From: Acanthacorydalis orientalis
Lineage: Eukaryota; Arthropoda; Insecta; Megaloptera; Corydalidae
NCBI GenBank assembly: GCA_034766995.1
Contig: CM068317.1
Coordinates: 38,375,749 to 38,439,748, forward strand
DNA length: 64,000 nucleotides
Direction of reading: 5' to 3'
Each line of letters starts with the position of its first letter. Within the stretch, counting starts at the first letter, position 1. The notes beneath the pieces are model-generated. The model was not told where the DNA came from. It saw only the letters and a program-made list of their open reading frames with translations, and did no database searches. Positions 11,632 through 25,000 of this stretch are shown here, one piece after another. Made by a program: the position numbers and the translations under genes.

Positions 11632-13373
11632 GAAAATTTTAGACTATATAATTTTTCCTAACATATTTTATAGATTGTGGAATAGCACTGAATCAAATTG
11701 CAACACGAATAGCTTACGGAGAAGAAGTGCAAGATGCAGAATGGCCATGGCATGCAGCAATATATGTAGATTTAGTACTTGTCTGTGGAGGTACATTGAT
11801 TTCAATGCGACATGTTGCTACAGCAGCTCATTGTATTACAGTTTCTGAATCAAATATTCCTCATAGGACAAATATAGTTGAAATTTATTTAGGAAAAATG
11901 CGCTCGGATGTTTTGAACGAACCTAACAGTCGGCGATTTTCGGTAATAAATAAATACTGGATTCAAAAAAAAAACTATAATTATATGTGTATTATGAAAA
12001 TCACATTTTTTCCTATATTTTTCAATAATTTAATGTAATATTATATTGATATTTATAATTTTCATTAAATTAAATATCGAACGTTTGGGGCTTAAAATAA
12101 CAATTAATTAATGAAAGAAATCTAAATAAAGTTTATTGAAGATATATAGTAATTTGTTTTCATTACAATCGTAGGTAATGGAAATTCGTGTACATCCACA
12201 ATACAATTGGGAAAAGATAAACAATGACATTGCTATAATAACGTTATCCGATGATATTAAATATTCAAATTATATACGGCCGATATGTCTCTGGAACGGT
12301 GATAATCGACTTTCAAATATTGTCAGTCAACTAGGAACGGTATTAATCAATCATATAATTTGTTAAAATTTCAGTTAATCGAATAAAACGTTTAAAAAGT
12401 AATAACAAAACAGTATGATTAGCGAAAGCATTATATTCGAATGTTTTTGGTTCATATTAATTATTATAAAATAAAGTTCGTTTAGAAAAATATTCGGGTG
12501 TTCTCAAAGAGACTTTTTTGTTTAATACACGTATTATCCTTAAATATTTTTTTTTGATTACGTTTTATAAATAAATCCAATTATTTATTAAAATGGTGGT
12601 TTTTATTTTCAAGTAAAGTACTTTTAAACTGTTTTCGCACATAATTAACATTCTCTTTTCAAAAAAGTTTAAAATATGTATTTTTTAAATTGTTAACTAC
12701 ATTACAAATATAAAAATAATAAGAAATATATTCCATGAACATATATTTAGGTGGTCGGTTGGGGATATGACGAAAAGTTAAAACGATCCAGTGTTTTAAA
12801 GAAAGCAAGACTATCAGTCGTATCTCTAGATACGTGTAAGAATTCTCATAGGGATTACATGCAGTACATTACAGATAAAATGTACTGTGCAGGATTTAGA
12901 AATGGTAAGAGTATGAGACTTTTATTTGAAACTATTTTATAATACAAAACATCAAATATATATATATATATATATATATACATATTAGGTTGATAGAAAA
13001 ATAATTGCGGTTTATGGACTCGTTTGTCAAGCTTCTTTGATTTTCCTATCTATTTTAAGCGGTTCAGAACTGTTGGATGACTAACACTTAACTTTTATGC
13101 AAGCTCTTGAATTGTTGTCCTTGGTTCTGATTCAACTAACGCCTTCAGTTGGTCGTTAGGAACTGAAGAAGGACGCCCGCGACCTTCTTCATTTTCAAGG
13201 TTTTGTAGCAAAATTAATAGTAAAAAAAACAGACCGAAAAATGTATTTTAAAATGATATTAACATGAATATGAGGAAATTACACATTGAAAAAGTTAAGG
13301 TTAGAATTTATAAAACAAAAACCGCAATTATTTTCCTACCAACCTAACATATATACATATATATATATATATT

Positions 13374-13437
<64 letters not shown>

Positions 13438-13884
13438 CATATATTCTTATACGTTTAAATTTGAATCACTAAGACCTAATAAATAATTAGAAAAACCCAA
13501 ATTGCACAACAACATGATATTTTAAAAATTAATTGTAATATCTGTACGAAAGTTAAAAAAGAATATAACAAACATAAATAATTATGCTGAAAATTCAACT
13601 GTGCTATTTATAACAACTTTTAAGTTGTTATTTTTATGCAAGTGTCCAGAGAATTAAATTAAATATTTTTATTTACTTTTTCTGTTCTAGGAACATCTAC
13701 ATGCCGTGGCGATTCAGGCGGTGGTATGTACTTTCCACGCAATGGTACTGATTCGCAAACATGGCACTTAAGAGGAGTTATTTCATTTACACGAGATTCG
13801 AATAGATGTGAAGGTCAATTCTACACAGTCTTTGTAGACATTTCGAAATATGAAAATTGGATTGAAAATTATATAGGAAAATAA
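10163..13884 (+). CDS. gd-like: gd-like serine protease B (GD_N-like domain plus S1A protease)
   Basis: Exons: 10163-10396, 10529-10904, 11674-11942, 12175-12339, 12751-12904, 13691-13884; 463 residues. The start MAHQSNKK precedes a hydrophobic signal peptide (about 1-29); an in-frame ATG at 10103 lies at the edge of a MITE and is less likely. Residues about 30-150 resemble the gd N-terminal domain, with first Cys in YRCQEVF and last in VNGNKICK. A linker has two PNYLK repeats. The protease domain follows: [17 protein letters not shown] with a canonical Arg-Ile activation site, His256 (TAAHC), Asp311 (NNDIAIITL), Ser408 (RGDSGGG). Residue 402, six before Ser, is Ser, so S1 is not trypsin-like. 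Exon 2 ends at a weak GTATTT donor (10905), one codon before an in-frame stop. Secreted zymogen by inference. Confidence 0.88.
10940..10978. repeat. (TA)n microsatellite in intron 2 of gene B
   Basis: TA tract just after exon 2 of gene B. Another, 11598-11625, lies about 48 bp before the exon 3 acceptor in the same intron. Confidence 0.95.
11275..11525. mobile_element. Palindromic MITE, copy 1 (intron 2 of gene B)
   Basis: Bases about 11310-11385 are an imperfect inverted repeat of about 11405-11490; both arms contain a GTTCARTRAYTGA-like word, a TGGTCRTTTTGATAA word and TTTATGTGCATTTC. Related sequences with the same order of words lie at about 21115-21405 and 27970-28415. No coding capacity. 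Limits are approximate. Confidence 0.7.
12985..13347 (-). mobile_element. Internally deleted mariner (cecropia-type termini) in last intron of gene B
   Basis: 363 bp bounded by TIRs beginning TTAGGTTGATAGAAAAATAA and, on the other strand, TTAGGTTGGTAGGAAAATAA, both leading into TTGCGGTTT. This terminus closely resembles that of cecropia-subfamily mariners such as human Hsmar1. The minus strand encodes the transposase helix-turn-helix region ([20 protein letters not shown], then RTTIQELA, a stop, and [13 protein letters not shown]). The catalytic part is absent. The TA duplication is clear on the left; the right flank reads CATA. Confidence 0.88.
13353..13441. repeat. Imperfect (TA)n tract in last intron of gene B
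   Basis: TA repeats with scattered ACAT interruptions directly right of the deleted mariner. Another tract (about 12957-12981) borders its left end, so the element probably landed in a TA run. Confidence 0.9.
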
Positions 13885-13932
13885 CGGATTTCCATTTCAT
13901 CGTTTCTCTTATATTTATCTCTCTTTGTTTTA

Positions 13933-13964
<32 letters not shown>

Positions 13965-14170
13965 CAACACTTTTTCATACTATTCAAATGTTACTACATA
14001 TTTTCTGTAATTATTTGCCAATTTTTTTATATCTAAAAATAATATAAGGTAAAAATTATGTAAAAAATAATCCGGTACCTTTAAATAGAATAAATTATAG
14101 TTCTGTTTTAAATCAAAATATTTTCTCGTCGTTTTAGGATTTTGAAGTGCTAATCTTAACATTTAAAAAC

Positions 14171-14231
<61 letters not shown>

Positions 14232-14234
14232 TGG

Positions 14235-14600
14235 TCAAGCAGGTCGCATAACCTCACAAAACAGTAATGAATACAATGGCGTCCGAAAAGCATCATATTA
14301 GGCATTGCATACTTTTCGCATTTCATTTGAAAACAAAACTACAGAAGCCGCGGGAATGATTTGCTCAGCTTCGGTGGAAGATGTGACGCAAAAATATGCA
14401 AAAAAATGTTAAAACAGTGAAAGAGGTTTGAAAATTTATCACGCTTCATCGACTCAAAGCCACTCTTTTTCGATAAGGGATTCGTCAATTACCCGACAGA
14501 TGGACCAAATTTATAACAAAATATTTGTGGATATTTTGAGAATTGAAATGTATTCCATTTTTCCGTAAACATTCATTTTTAATAAATGAAGGGATCGAAT
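14235..14600 (+). mobile_element. Decayed, internally deleted mariner relic
   Basis: Plus-strand translation gives a mariner-like N terminus (MASEKHHIRHCILFAFHLKT) at about 14272 and, after a large deletion, a C-terminal stretch (FIDSKPLFFDKG, then QLPDRWTKFI after a frameshift) at about 14446-14517. The catalytic core is missing. No clear TIRs remain; limits approximate. Confidence 0.6.
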
Positions 14601-14745
14601 TAATTTGTATACCTAATAAAATAAGCTTTGTTTCAATGATGTGTGCAATTTAATGCAGAGATGAAATATTTAGGTATAAGTAAGATATGTTTTAATTAAA
14701 AATGAATAGCTATAGTCATGCATCACAGGTAAAATTTTGTCACGG

Positions 14746-14819
<74 letters not shown>

Positions 14820-15032
14820 AATTATATTTTTTAAGTTATTCTTCATGTATAAACAACAATAAAACTAAAGAAAAAGCTTAAGTACACTGACCTTTATACA
14901 GTAGCGTATCTAAAACATTCGAACTAATAATTTTTTATTTACTAATTAATGTATTCGAATTATATTTAAAATATATTTACTAAATGATATTTGTAATCTA
15001 TTTAATATCCTTATATTTTTCTAGGAAATTAG

Positions 15033-15090
<58 letters not shown>

Positions 15091-15224
15091 TGAAAGAGAT
15101 GCAGTCATCGATCATATTGTTATTTCCATTTTTAATCTATTTACGTTTGGAAGTCAACTAAATAAAAAGATCAAGTTTATTTTTTTGAAAAAAAAAATAC
15201 TGGACGTTATTAGTAAAAGACATA

Positions 15225-15433
15225 CAGTGCTCCCCGTCACATCGCAACACGTCGGGACCACTGTATTAGTACGAGAGGGAACATATTTGTAGAACAGAAA
15301 CGCCCATTTAAAGCGCTTCGGCGTTCGTTATTTGGTGCCCTATACTTACAGTCAGCTATGTTGAGTAAAAGCGCACGAGGGGTAAAAGACATCGTTGCGC
15401 GCTATCGCAATTTGCGATACGACAGGAGCACTG
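15225..15433. mobile_element. MITE of about 209 bp with CAGTGCTCC termini
   Basis: The left end CAGTGCTCCCCGTCACATCG is an imperfect inverted repeat of the right end CGATACGACAGGAGCACTG (about 22 bp). TA flanks the left end and TG the right, consistent with a decayed TA duplication. The interior is unusually GC-rich for this region and non-coding. CAGT-type ends suggest a pogo/Tc1-mariner relative, as inference. Confidence 0.65.
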
Positions 15434-15590
15434 TGATCAAAACATGTGATCGTACTTCTTAGAAAAATTATTAATATCATATAAGAATGACATAATAATT
15501 AATGAAATGTATCCTGAACGAGCTCCAGTTTTATTAAAATGTTTATAATAATATAGCATACTTCTCTGAATATCTCTCTCTCTCTCTCTT

Positions 15591-15670
<80 letters not shown>

Positions 15671-15762
15671 GAATATATTTGATAAAGTTATCATGTAAGA
15701 AACATAAAAACGATATGCCTATATCTGTTCATTAATAACAAATCTATCTATCTATCTATCTA

Positions 15763-15822
<60 letters not shown>

Positions 15823-16644
15823 ATGTGTGTGTGTGTGTATGAATTACTTACAGAAATATAGTATTTCTTTCACAAAAATAGTTAGCCAATTTGGTCTTCT
15901 ATAAAGACCGAATTATTTGTCTAATTCCCGTGAATCTCATCTTTAGAACAGGTAGATTTACCTGCTCTACACAACCCTAAATATAAATATGTCTGTGTTT
16001 ACTCTTATTTTTTTAATTAAAGCATTCTGTCAACTGAAACGTAAATTTTGCGTTTGTGTGTTAAATAATGTGATGATTGTGTACTTACAATGTTTCTAGG
16101 TAGCTACGTACATACAATTTAAATTTTACAATTATTTGATAATTTACACGAACACTACTTTCTAATATAACTTACGATCAAATTATTAAGGATTGCATAG
16201 AACATATCTAGATGGAAATTAACTGTCGCCGATGTTACGATTAATGGTTATAACGAAAAATACAAGCATTCCTGTAGTCCTTGTTGCAACAGAGATCAAT
16301 TGTATAGACATGAAAGATAAATGTCAAGGCGTTTAATATAATAACATTTCGGTATTGTATTTAAAAGTGATTAAATATTTCATTAACATCGAAAATACAC
16401 TTAAGTAAATAAATAAAACAAAATCTTTCTTTTAAAATGTCTCCTAATTCGTATTTCCTTAAATTCACATGAAGTTTTATTATGAGTGAAGTTATGAATT
16501 TTCTAATTAACTTTATAAAACAAACATAAAAAATTAAAATTCTGTAATTTTAATTTATCTTTAAAAGAATGTGTATTTAAAAAAATCGAATAAAATAGTA
16601 TTTTCCTTGTTGACGGTAATAAGAATTATTCCACGTATATACAC

Positions 16645-16691
<47 letters not shown>

Positions 16692-17689
16692 GTATGACCT
16701 TCACTATAAATACTTTTCGCTACTATATTTGTAAGTAATTTATTATTCATTCAGATAGCAACTTACTGAATATTAAAAATGTATAAAATAAGATTTTCGA
16801 ACAGTGAAAGGTTTATTTTTTCAATACCATTCACCTCTATAAACAAGAAGCTCCGTTTTTAACTGCACGGATTTTCCAAATCTTGTGTCTGTGTAAACAA
16901 ATTGGAGAATTTTCTGAAATAATGTGAACAAATACGATGACTGGGTTTTACGTATATCACTGTTGACCATGAAGTAATATGAAGTAAAAGAATAATCAAA
17001 TCCAAAGAATAATTCAGTTTCGGATCTAATGGTGGAAAAATGAGGTAATTATTTAATAATTATTTTCAATTTATTAACTATCTCGGATATTTTTTTCGAA
17101 TGATTTTCTAGTGAAAAAAATGTATGTATTGGTTTTAGTGATTTTTAATGATTTACACACACACAAACAGAATCATACCCGTTGACAATCGATTGACAGA
17201 GAAAAGTCTATTTAAAACTTAAGTTCTTTTGAACACGCGTCTAATAAATGTTCTGAAAATTATCATTCTCACCCCATTTATTAATTAGTATCTTCACATG
17301 CCTTTTTAATTTTCTTGGCTCGCAATCAATAATTTAATACTTCTGTCACCTAACTCTTTGTAACATGGCATGCTTATTTCCATTTCGAACTTTTTATTTT
17401 CAACTCCAACGATTGATTGTAAAAAAAATTAATAATAAAAGTAAGAATACTAATTTTATATGAATTTCAAAAATAGTGTCTAACGTGTGCATGTTTTTTA
17501 CTTGTTATTCCTGCTTTTAAACATTTTATTTAATATTCAGTTGTAATATTGAGTTTACTTTCATGCTGTTACTATATTGTATTATTCGTATACAATATAG
17601 ATAAGTGAAATATTTAAAAATCATATTTTATATTCCATTTACAATCTAGTATCTCAAGTTTAAATATTTTTTTAAATATCAGAGGACTC

Positions 17690-17772
17690 TTTCCTACTCG
17701 CTGCGCTCGCCGACCTCCGGGGGCTCCGCCCCCGGTCGCTTTACTCACACCCCCGACTCGCTTCACTCGTAC
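17690..17772. repeat. GC-rich dispersed repeat, copy 1
   Basis: A GC-rich island containing CCTACTCGCTGCGCTCGCCG followed by a GGGGGCTCCGCCCCC palindrome. Similar words occur at 20690-20733 and, in reverse, at 53455-53530. Confidence 0.6.
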
Positions 17773-20513
17773 GCATATATTGGCTCAATACTATTATATA
17801 CATATGTTAATATGTTTATATAATCATTTTCGCAGATATATTGCAACGCGGTTGTTATATATATATAAAATCGTTACGTTTTTTAAATTTTTTTGTCCAT
17901 TTTTTGAAATTTTACCGAACAGTTTTTCATACATAGATAAATAAAACAATTTACGTTACTTTATATTAAAATATTCGTGCAAGTTAAAAATGTGGTATCT
18001 ATGTTTCGATACCTATGTAAAGTCAGTCATCTTTACATAATACTTTCCTCTCTTACTATCCGGGAGTTGAGAGGAGGTCGTCATAAATACTTGCTTTCAA
18101 TCAAAGATAATTTTTTTATATTTACAGAATGCTGTATTAAAATTAATCAGCTTGATTGTCCTGGTGATCTCCGTCCTTGAGATTCAGCTCTGTATTGGTT
18201 TCCTACTACTAGTTTCAATAAGTATGCCATCTCGAAGTAGTTGTTGAAAATTCACTCAGCTAATCCAAAAAATCGAAGACTGCCAGGACAACGTATCAAC
18301 GAGATAATAAGTATAAAAACATAGATTATAATTTTAATTTAAAAAATATAGGTATTTAGATAAAAATATAAATAATAATAGTTTTGTAAAATATATAATT
18401 TAATTTCATATATATATATATATTATTCAAAAATGAAAAATATAAAAATAGCTAATGTAAGTTAATTTTTAGAAAAGAAAATGCGTGTTACTTTCTTTAA
18501 GAAAAATATTATTAGTATATTAATTGTTTTATTTAGAAATTATAATCGTGAAATTTATTAAGAGGGTATTAGTTTTATTTAAAATCAACGCTGAATTAGA
18601 CAGCTTCTTTTTAAATTTTTATAAGCTTGTAACTTTCATTACAACACATACATTGGGTAAATACAAATTTCTTACTTCACGAAACGCCACTGATGTTCAC
18701 ACGTCTCTAAAAAATCTACCAGTACATAATTTATATCAACGGAGATGTTTTTATTTTTAAAAATATTCGTCGAGAACCCCCTCCGTTACAGCGCCAATGA
18801 AGTCAAACCGGTCACAGGTCAAGAAAGTGATCAATGCTTCTCCATGGAATTATCATTAACTTGTTTCTCATGTCTGCTGGACGAGCTAATTCTTGATTTG
18901 TGGTCAAATGTGTTTGCGGTAAACGATGTAAACAATGTTTAGTAAGTAAATAACAAAATTTAGTATATGTTTTAATTAAAATTAGATATCAGGTCATGAC
19001 AAACATGGCGATATTATTAAATATATGTAAATTTGTTTCCAACTTAGTTTTTGTGTAAAAAGTTACGTGCGAAATCAACAACAAAGTTGTTAAAAATAAA
19101 TCAAGTTTTTTCCTGGTGTAATTAATTATTTAAAACGTGTGTATTGTTTTGCGGATTTTTTAATTATGTAAAATATTACAATATTCTTTAAAAATAGATG
19201 AGATATAAAAGTATTGTTTAAAAAAATAAATCTTTTATAATACGTTATGATATATAATGATTTTATTATTTTATAATAAATAAAATTTAAAAATAAGCTG
19301 TAAACACTTTACGATCCAAAGAAATAAAATCTGTTTTAAACGTTCCAATATTCAACAAATTATTAAAATAATTTCACGAAAAGTGTACACAATTAATTTA
19401 CAATGTGTGACAATAAAAAACAATATTAAAAAGAAAATAATCAGAAATCATTAGCAATTATTGTGGAAAATAATATATTTAAAATTATTTTTTATAAGTT
19501 TCTATTCTAACATATAATGTTTATAAGATACAACTATAAACATTTTATGCAGCACATCGAAATACATTTCTAAAGTTATAATACTTTAAGAAATAGAAGG
19601 GTTAATAATTATTAAACAAAAACTTGAAATCTTGGCAACCATTAGATGAAATGTGCAGAAAAGAGTATACTTTTAAATATTTACAATTTACATCATATTT
19701 AATGTCGCGAAATTATAGTTAAATTGTAAAAAAGAACCTAACCGCAAAAAATGATAAAGTTTCAAGGAAATTAGTATATACCACAAATATAATAAAATAT
19801 TTCTGTGTTACTTGATCAGTTTATTGTACTTTGCATTCGATATCAAAAAAAAGGAATTATTAAATGTTTATTAATTCGATTTATTATCATACGTTTGTTA
19901 TGAATATAGTATTTAAAGCTACATCAATTTATAATACAAAGCTAATATTAATTATAGCTATCATTTAAAGATAACTGTTAATCTTAGATTTAAATTGTCT
20001 AAACAGCATTCTCGTCCAAATTTATTATTTTATAAAGACTTACTGACACTATCAAATCACTTACAAAAAAACTTGCAATTTTTAATAAATAACACTAATC
20101 CACTTTTGAATATATTATTATGCACAATCATATTTGCGGAAAATAAGTTGATTATTCAACTGATTTTTATACAACCACACACACAGCCGTGTCTTTTTTT
20201 AATTACAAATTAATTTGAATGCTCTTCGGATATTTTAATGGCAAAGTGCCAAAGGAATAAATTTTTTTTCGTCTAGAATATAAATTGGTATTTTCATTTT
20301 ATTTCAATTCATGACAATGTATATTTTTTACATAGACCACATTACAAATAATTACATTTTAACATCGATAGATTTTTTTTATTATATATATATATATATA
20401 TATAAAATCCAAATTATCAAAAAAACTTATAAAACAATACGTTGCAAAAATAATCAATCTGTTAGAATGTTTACATAGATACTAATATGTATATTGTGTG
20501 TGCTGTGTGTGTG

Positions 20514-20601
<88 letters not shown>

Positions 20602-20689
20602 ATGACGTCGGGTTATTTATTTAGGGCGAGGTTTCTGATAACCAAATATGTTTATTGGCTTATAATTGAGAAATAGGCAAGCGTTGCAA

Positions 20690-20733
20690 ACCCAGGGGTT
20701 GGGAGCGCAGCGAGTAGGAAGCAAAGCCCCTTT
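20690..20733. repeat. GC-rich dispersed repeat, copy 2
   Basis: Contains GGGAGCGCAGCGAGTAGGAA, the reverse complement of the core word at 17690-17772, between two TA-rich stretches. Confidence 0.55.
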
Positions 20734-21114
20734 GTATATATATATACATATATGTGTGTGTTTTATTGGTTTGGTCTTTTGATTTTGAAACCGAATAAAA
20801 TATTTCCCACTTTTTTATATTCTTGACGGGAGAAAACAAAATTAAAAGAGAATGTTGAATATCGTTCAAAATATTATAAATTTAAATCTGGCTTTGCGGT
20901 ATACCTATTTTTTCTGGTGAATGCAAAATTTTATATGATAAAGAAATATGGTAAACCTGAGTCATAGATAAAGTTCTGAAGTCAATATTAAACATAGATA
21001 ATTAATTTAAATACACGTTCTAACAGTTTATTTAATATTTTATCTTTTATGATTTTTCCATTCTTTGAAATATATTTAACAATTTTATATGTGATTCACC
21101 AATACTATACATTC

Positions 21115-21405
21115 ATAATACTCGCTTTCTACACAAACAAACAAAAATCTAACCAAAATATTCAATAAGTGATTATTAATCATTTTAATTACGACCTATA
21201 CACGTTTCGATAGAAAGGTCATCATCTAAATGCGTTCAGATATAGAAAAATAAAGTTTTAATGTACTTAATAATCACAGAATGATGCCCCATCATCTTCG
21301 AAAATCACATAAACCATTACAAAATTCAATAATTGTGAAACTTTTGATCATAAAAATGTGTGTTGTGTGGAAAATAAAATTTCATGTGTAAAGATCTGCT
21401 TAGCC
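21115..21405. mobile_element. Palindromic MITE, copy 2 (upstream of gene C)
   Basis: Shares with copy 1 the inverted words around AAAATATTCAATAAGTGATT and a right flank of the form AAAATGTGTGTTGTGTGGAA. It lies about 0.6 kb before gd-like gene C. Limits approximate. Confidence 0.6.
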
Positions 21406-21826
21406 ACAGTGTCAAAAACTAAAAACTAATCTACTACACTTTTGTATGAAATATTTTACAATTTCATTCTATATTCTAAATTTGTTTAGAACATATAATG
21501 AAATTAAACTCATTTTTTGATTGATGAGAACTAAATTTATTTTCTGATCTACGAATAAAAAAAAAACTTATCTAGCAGATTTGTGAGCTTTTCTGAATAC
21601 GAATAATTGATGTGAGTTTTATATCGAAATAAAAATTTAAATTCGTTTATTTACACCTATTTTTCACATTCATAATTTTATTCAATCAAAATCAATAATT
21701 TCATTATAATAACAATTGCGTTTTCATTTTTCAGTTTTCTAAGGTAATTAATTCATTTTTTTTTAAAATTGCTTGTTTTATCATTTTTCTACTTTTTTTC
21801 TATGCCTATTCAGAATTTTAAATGAT

Positions 21827-21883
<57 letters not shown>

Positions 21884-22032
21884 AGTGTATTTAATGAAGC
21901 TTCACTTCAAAGAAGTATACAGAAGTAACTTACTTTGCTAAAACTAATTTTCGACAAGAGAATATCGACAATATTAAAATAAAAAAATAATATATTAATT
22001 GTATTATTTATTACTATGCAGATTATAACAAA

Positions 22033-25000
22033 ATGGAATTAAGCATCAGACAGACAACTTTAATTTTTGCCATATTATTTACATTCCAATTCATCAAGGC
22101 TCAAGAATTAATAAGTCCATGTAAGAACGTATTAACATATAGTGAAACGGTCAATGATAGTACCAAAGTCGTTGGAAAAGGGTGGTATGGAAAAGTGAGA
22201 CTTTCTACGAATGTAGAATTAACTGGAATTAGAATAGAAATCACTTTAGACAAATCGGCAGATTTGTTGGGGGTAAGTATCGTTTAAATTATTATAACTT
22301 TTTGAGTTTAAATGAATACATTTAAACTAAAAATATAATATATATATTTAAGGAAATGTATTCTTTCTATGATAATAATTAAAAATAACAATATATCTTA
22401 TTGAATAACAACAACAAAAATGTACATAAAAAGAATAAAAATATTCGTGCAGATGTAATATGTAATGAATGCAAAATTTAATAAAATTAAAGACGGTTCT
22501 TTTATTAGAATTTTTGAGAGCACTCCGAGTCCAAAGAAGAATTTAAATGGAATAATCATGAACGGTACAATAGAATAAAACAGTAACGGTTTATATTTTG
22601 AATACATATTTGAAAGACACATTATTATAAATATTCCTTTTAGAATGTAAATATTTATAGAATATATTCATTTTAAATGGTTTACATATATGTGTAATAC
22701 ATTTCCATTTTGTTATTATATATTATGTTATAATTCTAAATAATAGAAAAGAATACGAATGATAAAATATTAGGTTGGTGAAAAAATAATTGCGGTTTTT
22801 ACGTATCGAGTGTAAACACGCATACATCAGTTAAAAATTATATTTATTGAACAAAATAAAGACCATGGGTCTGCACGCATTTCTCTCAACGAGAAACAAG
22901 TTTGTTCATTCCGACAAGATAGAATTCCGGAGTCCTGAAATTAATGAATTCATTGAAAGCGCTTTGAGCCGATGCTTGAATTTGAAAACCTTCTCTCGTA
23001 GGAAATTACTCAATGTTTAAAAAAATGACAATCTGTCGGAGACAGGTCCGGAGAATAACGTGGGTGAAATAAGATTTCATAACCCAGTACATTTAATTTT
23101 TTTGAGAAGTCATTTGTGAGACGTCTAGTCGAGCGTTGTCATGAAGAATTGGCCCTCTTCGATTGACTTATGCAGGCCGTAAACTATGCAACTTCGTATG
23201 CATTTTTTCAATTTTCTGACAACATTTTTCTGTTGTTATTGTTTCACCAGGATTTAAGAAGTTGTAGTGAATGATTCCACTTGCAGACCACCAAAAAGTG
23301 ACCATAATCTTTTTTTCATGAAGCTTCGGTTTACGACACTGTTTTGATGCTTCTCCTCAATCTAGCCAATGTGATGAACGTTTCCGATTATTGTAGAGAA
23401 TCCACTTTTCATCACATATTACATTGCGATCAAGAAATGGATCGTTTTTGTTACGCAAAAGAAGCGCAAAGCAGACTTCATATCGCTGAATTGCTTGATG
23501 TTTCATCTAGTTCATACAGCACCCATTTATCCAGCTTTTTTGTTTTTTTCAATTAGGCTCAAATGTCGAACAACTGTTGACTAATTTCTTTCAACATTGA
23601 GTTCTTCTGCCACCTCTCGACTTGTTTTACGTGCGCCTGCTTCAATAATGGTTCTTAAACCATTATTGTCTATATCTGAAGGACGTCCACGATCCTCCCC
23701 ATCATAGCTGTACGTTCACTAATTGACTCTTCGTAAAAAAAAATTTGATCTTTCGAGCCGTTTATGTAATTTTACGTCCCAATTTAAACTCATACAATAA
23801 AATTTCGTGAATTTTATTTTTTCTATGACTGATTTAAGTGGTTATATCCAACAATACCAACGAATGAAAACAATGGACATAAGCTGAAATCAGTGGTATT
23901 AATTTCATTGTTTACAATGATGTATCACATGACTATAACAAAAGATAACGATAACTAGAAAATCGGCGCCAAACTTAAAATGATAAAAACCACAATTATT
24001 TTTACACCAACCTAATAGATATTGAATTAGCACAATAGTACAATATTAAAATATAAAAATCTAAATCTCATTATAATTATAATTCCTCACTTCTCTTATA
24101 ACAAAAATATAGTAATGAACAAGTTAAAAACATTTTACATAAATTTCTAAGAGACAATTAGTTAATTTCAGAATTAGAAAACAATTAAGATTATATGAAA
24201 TGTATGTTTAGTAATATGTCATACGAACAAAATTGCAAATAATTGTTTACTGGCAACGATTTTATTCAAAAATATTTTATTGAACATTTTTCTCTCGATA
24301 AAAATCCATTACTGAAATAATTTACATCAGAAGTTTTAAAAATATATATTCTGTAGATCGAACAAAATCGTTTACTTTATTAAATCAAACAGTATAAGAA
24401 ATACTATATTAGTTACTACTTCTTTTTTTGTAGAACTCTTACGGTAACGTGAAAAGTGCAGACAATAAAGTGTTTGTAATTGAAAATCTTAACGAAAAAT
24501 TACGTCCTGGTCAAACTAAAGTCGTTCGAATTTATGTAAAGAATGGAAAACGGGATAATTATTCAACAGTAGAGAGAATTCGATTGAATGGAAAAACAAT
24601 ATGTTCTGCTTCGAATAATATACCTGCCGATGAAACTATAATCACTACCTTACTTCAAACACTAGATACACCTAATATAGTCAACCAAGCAGGCCCATCT
24701 GCTGATAGAAGACCATGTAAGAATAAACAAACTTTAATTCAAGTCTTAATTTTCCACTGCAAGCAATGCTAATTATAGTTAAGATTATATTTAATGAGTT
24801 TCTTATTCGAAAATTTATTTAATGACTTATTATATCTCTTAATAACTTAAGTATGGTGTTCATTTACATTGAACATCTTTAAATTTTGATGTCATTAGAC
24901 ACAACGGATATTATACAAGTACAGAGTCGCATTTGGAATTTTATCCGGATTCATATAATCAGGTATAAAACCTCAATGTTTATACAACTGACATTTTTTT

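Larger units (their letters stand above)
13885..22032. other. 8.1-kb intergenic region between gd-like genes B and C
   Basis: No gene found. It holds (TA)n tracts at about 13931-13965, 14174-14229, 14751-14809, 15589-15666, 16649-16688, 20518-20600 and 21827-21874; mixed tracts at 15033-15087 (TA then GA) and 15746-15820 (ATCT then TA); a mariner relic; a CAGTGCTCC-ended MITE; two GC-rich islands; and a palindromic MITE. Short ORFs at 17977-18180, 18524-18942 and 19995-20213 have no recognisable product or splice context. Confidence 0.6.

Noticed and set aside
15033..15820. Clustered short tandem repeats considered as a CRISPR-like array
   Set aside because: Simple-sequence TA, GA and ATCT runs with no repeat-spacer structure, in eukaryotic DNA.
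17977..18942. ORFs at 17977-18180, 18524-18760 and 18745-18942 as a possible gene
   Set aside because: No recognisable motif, no consistent splice phases and AT-driven composition.
23344..23556. Plus-strand ORF in gene C intron 1
   Set aside because: Antisense to the mariner transposase, which reads clearly on the minus strand.
24898..24961. Possible extra 64-nt exon of gd-like gene C, bounded by AG and GT
   Set aside because: Including it breaks the reading frame into the next exon. Direct joining of 24716 to 25130 keeps phase 1 and matches genes A and B.
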